A stretch of DNA of 13,816 nt, taken from Lentisphaeria bacterium. GTDB taxonomy: Bacteria > Verrucomicrobiota > Lentisphaeria > Victivallales > GWF2-50-93. Shown in pieces: positions 7,403 to 13,816 of the stretch. A model generated the notes under the pieces. The model saw only the letters and a program-made list of their open reading frames with translations, had not been told where the DNA came from and searched no databases. The stretch lies in the NCBI GenBank assembly GCA_020056205.1, contig JAGVIF010000022.1, positions 1-13,816 on the forward strand. The letters run 5' to 3'. Each line of letters opens with the position of its first letter. Positions within the stretch are counted from its first letter, which is position 1. The translations under genes and the position numbers were made by a program.

Positions 7403-7618
7403 AGCAGAGTTTAAAAATAACGGAGGGCGGGTTTTCTTGCCCGCCAGCAAAAGAAACTCGCGGGTTGGAAAACCCGCGCTCCGTTTTTCCAATCGAAGAC
7501 GCATCAAGACTACTGCGAGTTTCGCAGTTTTATCAAAATGAAACTAAATTGATAAAATCGGTGTTAATCGGTGTTCATCGGTGGTGAAGTTTCAAAGGAA
7601 GATAAAACGAAAACAAAG
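7403..7618. other. Hairpin-rich intergenic region
   Basis: Besides the terminator-like element at 7419-7488, this gap holds ACTGCGA/TCGCAGT (7512-7518 with 7522-7528, 3-nt loop), TTTTATCAA/TTGATAAAA (7528-7536 with 7549-7557), and a 10-nt tandem repeat with core ATCGGTGTT at 7557, 7567 and 7577. A GTG-started extension of the next ORF would run through the tandem repeat and is not believable as protein. Confidence 0.6.
7419..7488 (+). terminator. Branched terminator-like palindrome after HtrA
   Basis: An outer stem AACGGAG (7419-7425) with CTCCGTT (7479-7485) encloses two hairpins: GGCGGG/CCCGCC (7426-7431 with 7440-7445) and CGCGGGTT/AACCCGCG (7459-7466 with 7471-7478) capped by GGAA. Five T residues (7484-7488) follow, giving a Rho-independent terminator shape for the protease transcript. 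The GGAGGG entry word and CTCC exit word resemble the repeat cluster at 8965-9131. Confidence 0.6.
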
Positions 7619-8930
7619 ATGAAGATATCACCGAAATTTCTCTTACTGTCGGCTTTAATTCTGCTGTCGGGTATTTTAGACGCGGCTGCCGTAAACTATA
7701 AAGTCGAGACAAAAAAGGATACAAACGGGTATGAATACAAAACCGTGGCCGGCGATCCGATGGGCGTTCGTATTTACGCCCTGAAAAACGGACTTCTTGT
7801 TTATCTGTCTCTAAATAAGGATGAGCCGAGAATCCAAACTTATATCGCGGTCAGAACAGGGTCCGCCAACGACCCGGCTGAAAGCACCGGATTGGCTCAC
7901 TACTTAGAGCATATGATGTTTAAAGGCGCCTCTACGATAGGCGCCATAAACTGGGAGGCTGAAAAAGAGCTGTTAAAGCAAATTTCCGATCTGTATGAAA
8001 AACATCGGACAAGCGGCGAGCCGGAGAAAAAAAAAGAAATCTACAAAGTTCAACTATGGCGTTTATGGAGATAAAAACCCGGTTAATGATGTCTATTCTG
8101 AAGAGGAGCTGAAGATGCTGACTGCGGCAGAACTGACCGATCTGCTTAAAAGTCTTTTCTCATATAAACACTACATTTTCTATTACGGCGCTGAAAGCCC
8201 CGATGATGCCGCAGAATTATTGAAACAGAATCATGAAACTCAGGGGGAATTGAAGGAGTATCCAAAAGCGAAAAAATTTGAACAGTTGCCGCTGCCGGCG
8301 AAAAACAGAGTGTATTTCGTGGACTATGATATGGTTCAATCGCAAATCGCCATGCTCTCGCGGGATGAGAAATTTGACAAAAAAATGATTCCATATGTCA
8401 AGCTCTACAACAAATATTTCGGCAACGGACTTTCTTCCATTGTCTTCCAGGAAATGAGAGAATCCAGAGCCTTGGCGTACAGCGCTGCGGCATGGATATC
8501 AACTCCTTCCAGGAAGGAAAGGTTCTTTTCAGTCAACGCCTTCGTTGCCACCCAGTCCGATAAGCTGGAAGACGCTGTCAATGCGATGAGCGAACTTATG
8601 AATAATATGCCAAAGGCGGAAATGCAGTTTGAAACCGCAAAACTGGCTATTATGAAAGAAATCGAAACAGAGCGCATTATCAAAACCGGCATTTTCTGGA
8701 CATATCTGGAGAATTCGGACCGGGGACTGGATTATGATGTCCGCGAAGACATATACAAGAAGATGAAAACTCTCACAATGGATGAGTTTTATGGGTTCTT
8801 CACAGAGCATGTGAACGGCAAAAAATATATCTTTATAGTGATGGGCGGCAAAAATAACCTGAACATTGACGCCTTGAAAAAATTGGGCGAATTCAACGAA
8901 CTCACACTAAAAGATGTCTTCGGATTTTGA
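7619..8930 (+). pseudogene. M16-family zinc peptidase, internally deleted and frameshifted
   Basis: The 5' part encodes a signal peptide (residues 1-24) and the start of an M16 (pitrilysin/insulinase-like) domain with the HxxEH zinc motif at His94, Glu97 and His98 (AHYLEHMMFKG). This frame stops at 8072-8074. From about 8041 a frame offset by +1 runs to 8930 and matches the far C-terminal part of large M16 proteins: YGVYGDKNPVNDVYSEEEL, then VYFVDYDMVQSQIAMLSRD, then a GLSSIVFQEMRESRALAYSA region. Intact relatives of this type are about 900-1000 residues; the two pieces here add up to about 435, so roughly 500 residues are missing, including the third zinc ligand (a Glu about 75 residues after HxxEH). 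Losing one A from the A9 run at 8027-8035 would rejoin the frames but not restore the middle. An assembly collapse is an alternative. Confidence 0.85.
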
Positions 8931-8964
8931 AAGTATACTCTATAAGGCTGAAAATTGCATTTTT

Positions 8965-9131
8965 AATGGAGGGCCACGCTTGCCGTGGCCGGTTATTTTC
9001 ATGGTCTTGGCCTTGCCGAGCGAAGCGACGCTTGCCTTTGGCAAAACCAAGACCCTCCATTGGACGCCACAGGCGTGGAGGGATGCCCTTGCGGTGTCCG
9101 TCCTTATGGTCGCGGCGAGCGCGACCCTCCA
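8965..9131. repeat. Cluster of TGGAGGG palindromic modules
   Basis: Module A runs from AATGGAGGG (8965-8973) to its complement CCCTCCATT (9053-9061). It contains hairpin GGCCACG/CGTGGCC with loop CTTGC (8972-8990) and a long hairpin GGTCTTGG/CCAAGACC (9003-9010 with 9047-9054). Module B runs from TGGAGGG (9076-9082) to CCCTCCA (9125-9131). It contains GGATGCC/GGTGTCC with loop CTTGC (9081-9099) and GGTCGCG/CGCGACC (9108-9126). A small hairpin ACGCC/GGCGT (9064-9076) joins them. The cluster fills the gap between two convergent genes and may also end both transcripts. Confidence 0.75.
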
Positions 9132-9174
9132 CAATTTTCATAATTCAGCCTTGTGCAGTATACATTCCGTGAAG

Positions 9175-10458
9175 TCAAAAATTCATTATGATTGGATAGT
9201 CTCCGGCAAATGCCGCCTGGTAGACGAGGCGCAGGTATTTTGCGGTATTCAAGAGAGTCAATCCGACAGAGAGTTGTTTAAAACTTGACTTTGAAAGCTC
9301 CTTTCTGGCGCCCTCGAGCAGAGCGGAGCATACATTTTCGTCGAGATTGGGAATTTCAGACAACCTTGACGGAATTTTTAAAGTGCGGTAAAATTTGTTT
9401 ATTGCTTCCGCCGCAGCCTCGCCAAGCTCCCTGCCGGATAATTTCGTCTCAGGCGCTTCCATAAATCCGCGCGCAACAAAAAGATTTGCGATTTTCGCAA
9501 CCCTGTTTTCGATGGCGGTGGAATAGAAAACAAGATAATACGGATTGAGGATTGCGCACACAAGGGGGCGGCTCATCCCGCGGGGAATTGCGTTTACGCT
9601 CAAATGCCCTCCGTTAGGCTTGGCTGTCATAAGAGCTATTCCGCTGATATCGGAGGCAATGGCCGCCGCTTCCCTTGCCTCCACATTTTCCTCAAGCGCG
9701 GCGGCCGCGCTTTCAAGAATCAAGTCCATTCCGGTAATGCACGCGTCTTCAATGTATTCGGAATATTCTCCGTCATACGTCATATAAGTTTCGAGACAGT
9801 TTGAAAAAGCTTCAATAACCCTTTCAATGATTCGACTCGGCGCAATGGACATTGTCCATCTGCAGTCGAAAAGAGCCGATGACGGCATCAGGATGGGATC
9901 GTCAAGGTGGATTGTTCTTTTTTCCGCCGTAAGAAAGACAGCGGCGAAGCGGTTTATATGCGACGGGGCAAAAGACGTTTGAACCGCGACAAGCGGCACG
10001 AATGTTTTTTTCACCTTGGCGAACATTGAGCTTATGACTCCTTCACCCTCATATTTTTCGAGATTTGGAAAGTCGCGGTGAAGCTTCCAGAACGCGATAG
10101 CGGCTTTCGCGGCTTCAATCGTGCTTCCGCCTCCGACAGCGAGAACGAGATTGGGCTCCAGTTCTCCAAGCATTGACGCGATTCTAACTACATCTTCGGC
10201 GGGGGCGTCAGGCTTTGCCCCCCTTATGATTCCGCCATGTATGCTTAATCCATTGACGGCGAAAGAAAGTTTTATCTTTTCCTGGAGTTTTTTGCTCCAG
10301 TCCTGGTCGAAGCCGCCCATTATCACGCATATCTTTTTCCCCCCCCCGAAACCGGCGAGGATTTCTCCGATTTTATCGGTGCAATTACTTCCGAACGCAT
10401 ATCTTCCGCCCGTGTATTCGGACACTATACTGCGCGCGTTTTCAAGTGATTCTTTCAT
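9175..10458 (-). CDS. Iron-containing alcohol dehydrogenase-like protein with altered metal site
   Basis: This 427-residue protein has the two-domain layout and length of Fe-dependent (group III) alcohol dehydrogenases. The N-terminal nucleotide-binding half has VGGGSTIEAAKAA (108-120). The pyrophosphate-binding loop, usually TSGTGSE, reads TSFAPSHINR (161-170), and DDPILMPSSALFDC (186-199) matches the conserved strand before the helical domain. The positions normally occupied by metal-binding Asp and His in the D-A-L-x-H motif appear as Glu216 and Asn220 (IEAFSNCLE). The later PHG motif is PRG (Arg293); a His remains at 285 but only 8 residues from Arg293 rather than the usual 14 or so. It may therefore use another metal, or none, or have another function. 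A G9 run encodes Gly38-40. No good ribosome site is visible. It is divergent from the 10574 gene. Confidence 0.8.
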   Translation of the reverse strand: MKESLENARSIVSEYTGGRYAFGSNCTDKIGEILAGFGGGKKICVIMGGFDQDWSKKLQEKIKLSFAVNGLSIHGGIIRGAKPDAPAEDVVRIASMLGELEPNLVLAVGGGSTIEAAKAAIAFWKLHRDFPNLEKYEGEGVISSMFAKVKKTFVPLVAVQTSFAPSHINRFAAVFLTAEKRTIHLDDPILMPSSALFDCRWTMSIAPSRIIERVIEAFSNCLETYMTYDGEYSEYIEDACITGMDLILESAAAALEENVEAREAAAIASDISGIALMTAKPNGGHLSVNAIPRGMSRPLVCAILNPYYLVFYSTAIENRVAKIANLFVARGFMEAPETKLSGRELGEAAAEAINKFYRTLKIPSRLSEIPNLDENVCSALLEGARKELSKSSFKQLSVGLTLLNTAKYLRLVYQAAFAGDYPIIMNF

Positions 10459-10525
10459 AAGCGTTTGTTTCGAAAGTCGCGTTTTCCCAAAAAAATATTA
10501 TGCTTTTCCCTGAAAAGAAGTTATA

Positions 10526-10555
10526 TTGAAAACCTGATATTTCAAATATTACAAT
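10526..10555 (+). promoter_or_regulatory. Promoter of the coiled-coil/TPR gene
   Basis: TTGAAA (10526-10531), an 18-nt spacer and TACAAT (10550-10555) give a near-consensus promoter. Transcription would start near 10562, leaving a leader of only about 12 nt with no Shine-Dalgarno sequence. TTGAAA is mirrored by TTTCAA at 10540-10545, so the divergent minus-strand gene may share the site. Confidence 0.5.
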
Positions 10556-10573
10556 AATAATCGGACAAAAAAA

Positions 10574-12895
10574 ATGGAAAAAAAACACAAATTAGGATTA
10601 ATCTTTCTGTCATTTATTCTCGCTTTCTTCCCGGTGAATTTCACTCCCGACGCGCATGCCCAGACCGCCGAAAAGGCCTCCGGCAATGAGGCAAGGACGG
10701 TATGGCTCAGGGGGTTTGAAGTTTACGAAAGCGCTGAAATAAACGAGAAAGCGGGGAAGTATGACGAGGCCCTCAGGGGATTTGAGGAGGCGGCCGCCTT
10801 GTTTAAAAATGTCCAGTCCAAATATCCGCAGTGGAACAGTTCGCTGATCGAATACAGAGTAAAAATATGCAACAGAAAGATCGAAGGCCTCAAACCTCTT
10901 TGCAAAAAAAGCGCCGATCCCGCAAAAAAAGCGCCTCCGAAAGAAGCCAAAGACAAGGACATTGACTCCTATGTTTTTGTGGAGAAAATGCTGCGGAAAG
11001 ATCTCCAGGAGACAAACAAAAAGCTCGAAATCGCCCTTGCGACACTTCTCGAATCCAAAAAAGAAGCCGCCAAGGGAGTTCTCGCCACCGAAGGAGCGGC
11101 AAGGCTCGCCAATGAGAAGCATGAACTCGAGAAAAAATACGCGATAATTTCAGATGAACTTAAAAAGGCGCTCGAAAAATCCTCACGCCAACAGGATAAC
11201 AGCGAATCCGAAGTTTTTAATAAAAAAATATTTGAGCTGACGGACTCAAAATCCAAGGCCGAAGATGAGATAAAAACCCTTAGAAAAAACAATGAGGAAT
11301 TGAAAAAAGAGAACCAAAGCCTGAAATTTGCCGGAACCGAATATAGGTATCAGTCCGACAAATATGAGAAAACGATAAAGGACTCTGAAGCGCGCGCGGG
11401 AACATTTGAGAGAGAGAGCGCGGGTCTCGCTGAAAAACTTAAAACAAAGGAGGCAGGGCATTCAAAACTAAAAGACGAAATTGAAAAATCATTCAAAGAA
11501 CTCGAAAAAATAAAAGAACAGAATAGCTCCCTGAAAGAAAAAATAGACGAACTGCTCGAAAAGAATGAAGCCGGAACCGTGGTAAAACAATTTCAAGCGG
11601 AAAACCAACTGCTTTCCGATGAAGCCAATTCGCTTCGCACGGAAGCGGAGAAGGCAAAAAAAGAACTTGACGCCCTTAAACAGGGCAAGAACGAGCTTGC
11701 GGTCAAAAATGAGAAGTACGAAGCGCTGATAACGGACAATGTCAAGAAACTCGATATACACCGTTCAGACCTCGAATCTTTCAAAAAGAAAAATGAAGAT
11801 GCTCAAAATCTCGTTGAGATGCAGAAGAAAGACATAGCCGGCCTGACCGCGGAAAAAAAAGAAATGCAGTCCGGTATTGAAAAACTCTCAAAGATGCTTG
11901 GAGAAGCTGAAAAAAAGAGTTCCGCCCACACAGAGATGGCCGGATACTACCTCGAAGTCGAGGAAAAAAACAGGAAACTCGATGAATCCGTGAAGTCCGC
12001 CCAAAATGAAAACGCGAAACTGAAAGAAGAGATAAAGAAGCATCTCTCCGAAATCGAGGAAACCAAGAAGAATATCTCCGCCGATGAAGAGGGGAAAAAG
12101 AAAACCGCATTAGACATAGAAAAAACCCTCCTTGAAAATGGCGACCTCAAAAAGAAAAATGAAGCCGCTCAAAATCTCATTGAATCGCAGAAAAAAGAAA
12201 TGCAGTCCGGCATCGAAAACCTCTCAAATGCGGTGTTGAAAAAAGAAATTGCGGAAAAGGGCAAACTTGCCGAAACCCTTAAAGCCGAGCTCGAAAAACT
12301 CAAAGAGCACAATTCCGCTCTAAGGAACAGGCTTGAGGAAAAGATTGCCGAAGTCTACGCGCCTTCGGCCGGCTTTAAGGAGGAAAAAGAAAAATTTCTT
12401 GCTGTTATAGACGAAAAAAACAAAATAATTGAAGAATTGGAACTGGAGCGAAGCATGGAAGATTTGACGCGAAGCACGGAAAAACGCCCCGCGGAAAAGG
12501 AAAAGAAGAAAGACAAGAAAATCGCGAAAATTTCGTTGCCGAATAACGAAAAGGTCTCAATACTCATCGAAGCCGCCGTCGCCGCCGAAAAAAATAAAGA
12601 CATAGAAGCGGCGGTATGGCACTATCAAAAAGTCTTTGAATTCGACAAAACCAACGAGGAGGCTTCATCCAGACTCTCCGCGATTTTCGCGGAAAAAGGC
12701 GAGCATGACAAGGCGATGGCTTACCTTAAAAATGCGATTTCCGCACATCCTAAATCGCCGGGACTCGCCATCGCAATGGCAAGAATTTGCGCGCAAAACC
12801 CGGACAGACAAAAAGAGGCGTCCGAATGGTACGCAAAGGCGAAGGAACTCGGCGCCGACAAAGACGACGGGCTTGAAAAACTGCCCTCTCCATAA
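10574..12895 (+). CDS. Exported coiled-coil protein with TPRs
   Basis: This 773-residue protein is of unknown function. A signal peptide (basic start, hydrophobic 8-22, cleavage likely after AHA at 27-29) predicts export. Residues about 40-100 look like a degenerate TPR pair (KYDEALRGFEEAAALFK, then YPQWNSSLIEYRVKICNRKI). About 125-625 is an almost uninterrupted Glu/Lys-rich coiled coil with heptads. Residues about 656-765 carry TPR-like helices (AVWHYQKVFEFDKTNEEA, then DKAMAYLKNAISAHPKSPG). The coiled coil contains a duplicated block near residues 404 and 526. Similar secreted coil-plus-TPR proteins occur in PVC bacteria, so a structural or scaffolding role in the envelope is a reasonable guess. 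It stands alone, divergent from the dehydrogenase-like gene, with its own promoter and no ribosome-binding sequence before the ATG. Confidence 0.85.
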   Translation: MEKKHKLGLIFLSFILAFFPVNFTPDAHAQTAEKASGNEARTVWLRGFEVYESAEINEKAGKYDEALRGFEEAAALFKNVQSKYPQWNSSLIEYRVKICNRKIEGLKPLCKKSADPAKKAPPKEAKDKDIDSYVFVEKMLRKDLQETNKKLEIALATLLESKKEAAKGVLATEGAARLANEKHELEKKYAIISDELKKALEKSSRQQDNSESEVFNKKIFELTDSKSKAEDEIKTLRKNNEELKKENQSLKFAGTEYRYQSDKYEKTIKDSEARAGTFERESAGLAEKLKTKEAGHSKLKDEIEKSFKELEKIKEQNSSLKEKIDELLEKNEAGTVVKQFQAENQLLSDEANSLRTEAEKAKKELDALKQGKNELAVKNEKYEALITDNVKKLDIHRSDLESFKKKNEDAQNLVEMQKKDIAGLTAEKKEMQSGIEKLSKMLGEAEKKSSAHTEMAGYYLEVEEKNRKLDESVKSAQNENAKLKEEIKKHLSEIEETKKNISADEEGKKKTALDIEKTLLENGDLKKKNEAAQNLIESQKKEMQSGIENLSNAVLKKEIAEKGKLAETLKAELEKLKEHNSALRNRLEEKIAEVYAPSAGFKEEKEKFLAVIDEKNKIIEELELERSMEDLTRSTEKRPAEKEKKKDKKIAKISLPNNEKVSILIEAAVAAEKNKDIEAAVWHYQKVFEFDKTNEEASSRLSAIFAEKGEHDKAMAYLKNAISAHPKSPGLAIAMARICAQNPDRQKEASEWYAKAKELGADKDDGLEKLPSP

Positions 12896-13169
12896 GTTCA
12901 GTAAACCCCGCCTGCCTGTGCGTGCCCGCCCGACTGCGAGCGTTCTCGCTCAGGCAGGCAGGGTTCAGTGAATATTTACAAATGCTATCGCCAAAAAGAG
13001 AGAAAACCGCTTAAGTTGGGGGGCATTCAGTGTGACCCCGAATGCCTCATACCAGTGTCCTCATAGCTTTTTTCAAAACAATAACGGCTAAAAAAATAAA
13101 AAACTATAAACACCGTCAAAAATAGATTTTAACGATATTATCCACGAATGAACCAAAATCCATCCATCT
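12896..13169. other. Gene-free spacer
   Basis: Apart from the palindrome at 12910-12959, a 7-bp hairpin GGCATTC/GAATGCC (13022-13028 with 13040-13046) and an A+T-rich tail (about 13080-13140), I see nothing. A 26-codon ORF from 13148 overlaps the next gene in another frame and has no supporting feature. Confidence 0.6.
12910..12959. repeat. Large palindrome after the coiled-coil gene
   Basis: GCCTGCCTG (12910-12918) pairs perfectly with CAGGCAGGC (12951-12959). Inside is a second hairpin, GCGAG/CTCGC (12936-12940 with 12945-12949). It lies 14 nt past the stop codon and could end or protect the transcript, but no T-tract follows, so a REP-like element is at least as likely. Confidence 0.6.
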
Positions 13170-13511
13170 ATGAAAAAATTGCGCCAAGCACAAGTAGGCA
13201 CAGATTCTGTCGCAAACAAGGTTAATGCGGCTGAAGACGGCGCCGTCGTAAATTTTGCGGATATTATCCCTACTGTGTTGACATCTAACGACTTGGCAAC
13301 ATCAATTCACGGAGTCAATTTCCAGATTACTGGCTCAATAACCAAAACTGACAATTGGTCTGGCGATTTGAATATCAGCTTCAGCGATCCTTATGACTTC
13401 AATCCCAATGCAGATGATTGGAAAGTTAGATTTTTTGGGCGGCTTTCTCATTATGGTTGGTTGCCAAAGTTTAATGTTACCGGATCATGGAAAGTTAAAT
13501 TCGAGGAATAA
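13170..13511 (+). CDS. Hypothetical protein, possible C-terminal domain remnant
   Basis: These 113 residues have no signal peptide and no ribosome-binding sequence before the ATG; an in-frame stop at 13149-13151 limits any extension. The second half, with SFSDPYDFNPNADDW (about 70-84) and a final FNVTGSWKVKF, is rich in aromatics and beta-strand-like. It reminds me of the last domain of large secreted or polymorphic-toxin (Rhs-like) proteins, but this is only an impression. Codon choice and lower G+C differ from the neighbouring coiled-coil gene. The stop codon lies 6 nt before the 5' end of the group II intron. It could be an intact small gene or the tail of a larger one that has been displaced. 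Confidence 0.5.
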   Translation: MKKLRQAQVGTDSVANKVNAAEDGAVVNFADIIPTVLTSNDLATSIHGVNFQITGSITKTDNWSGDLNISFSDPYDFNPNADDWKVRFFGRLSHYGWLPKFNVTGSWKVKFEE

Positions 13512-13517
13512 ACATGA

Positions 13518-13816
13518 GTGCGCCAAGCACAGCTAATATAAACCAGTTGGACAATCCAACACGGACAAAGGCTAACCACCAGTCCGGAACTAACCAGAGC
13601 GCATAAGGGGGCAATCAATTATGCGAAGCCTTTGGAAAGGTGTTACATCAGCCACAATGCGAAAGCGTGAAGGTATTGAGCCCCGAAATTATCCTTGTCG
13701 CACAGGGTCAAGGGTTTCATGTCCTAGAAACCAGGATCGGAACGCGCGAAATGGTGAGTGCGTAACCGGCGTGCCGGGGTCTAAGTCCGTGGCGGGTGAA
13801 CGGACGGTTTGTATTG
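13518..13816 (+). mobile_element. Group II intron, 5' part (continues past window)
   Basis: The sequence from 13518 begins GTGCGCC, the 5' consensus (GUGYG) of group II introns and close to the Ll.LtrB start. It is non-coding and dense in helices expected for domain I: GTTGG/CCAAC (13546-13550, 13556-13560), CGGAC/GTCCG (13562-13566, 13582-13586), CGCATAA/TTATGCG (13600-13606, 13619-13625), CCTTT/AAAGG (13629-13640), a GAAA tetraloop near 13661, GGTTTC/GAAACC (13713-13718, 13727-13732) and GTCCGT/ACGGAC (13785-13790, 13800-13805). The last-named GGTTTC hairpin displays TCATGT (13717-13722), exactly complementary to the six exon bases ACATGA (13512-13517) before the intron, as expected for EBS1-IBS1. 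The reverse transcriptase and the 3' end lie outside the window. Confidence 0.75.

Noticed and set aside
7571..7618. GTG start for the M16 ORF
   Set aside because: It lies in the tandem ATCGGTG repeat and would bury the signal peptide; the ATG at 7619 starts it directly.
8902..9288. Several overlapping ORFs on both strands
   Set aside because: They run through the palindromic repeat cluster and have no start signal or recognisable protein; the pairing structure explains the sequence.
10600..12600. Long reverse-strand ORFs within the coiled-coil gene
   Set aside because: They are shadows caused by the Lys/Glu-rich codons and consist of Phe/Ser/Leu-rich low-complexity sequence.
4367..12974. 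Shared 13-mer GGTTCAGTGAATA at 4367 and 12962
   Set aside because: A pair of 13-mers across 13.8 kb is expected by chance on this scale and the flanks do not match.
13148..13225. 26-codon ORF starting at 13148
   Set aside because: Short, no ribosome site, and overlaps the longer 13170 ORF in another frame.
13785..13816. Domain V of the group II intron at the window end
   Set aside because: The GTCCGT/ACGGAC hairpin lacks the AGC triad and would make the intron far too short; it more likely belongs to an upstream domain.

Overview
The window reads as a piece of a bacterial chromosome of moderate G+C, probably from an uncultured member of the PVC group, with Victivallota (Lentisphaerae) the best guess. 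The basis for that guess is the pseudopilin-like motif [17 protein letters not shown] joined to zinc ribbons in the 4448-5434 protein, the secreted coiled-coil/TPR protein, and gene-poor gaps full of short palindromes and simple quasi-repeats. No rRNA or other marker is present to prove it.

Layout. 1-392 is gene-free, low-complexity sequence. 393-3642 is a minus-strand block: tRNA-Phe, then ftsK only 15 nt behind it, then pyrH 18 nt behind ftsK. This block covers translation, chromosome translocation at division and UMP kinase. 3740-4150 is a decayed antitoxin/PIN-toxin pair lying between two tRNA genes. tRNA-Arg(UCU) is at 4262-4337. 4448-5434 (minus) is a membrane protein combining two zinc ribbons, a membrane module and a pseudopilin-like C-terminus. 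5435-5929 has no gene but holds promoter-like sites and an unexplained segment.

5930-7402 (plus) is an HtrA/Do serine protease with a complete catalytic triad and two PDZ domains, followed by a complex hairpin that looks like a terminator. 7619-8930 (plus) is the remains of an M16 zinc peptidase that has lost its middle and changed frame. 8965-9131 is a palindromic repeat cluster between convergent genes. 9175-10458 (minus) is an iron-containing alcohol dehydrogenase-like protein whose usual metal ligands look changed. 10574-12895 (plus) is a secreted coiled-coil protein with TPRs, followed by a palindrome. 13170-13511 is a small orphan ORF, and from 13518 to the window end lies the 5' part of a group II intron.

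How the genes relate: HtrA, the M16 remnant and the coiled-coil/TPR protein all carry signal peptides, so the plus-strand genes lean towards envelope functions. The minus-strand block at the left is housekeeping. I do not see one clearly new multi-gene system. The most notable items are the repeat modules with co-varying stems, the group II intron end with a predicted EBS1-IBS1 pairing, the internally deleted M16 gene, the truncated toxin, the shared promoter-like motif and the degenerate metal site of the dehydrogenase-like protein.
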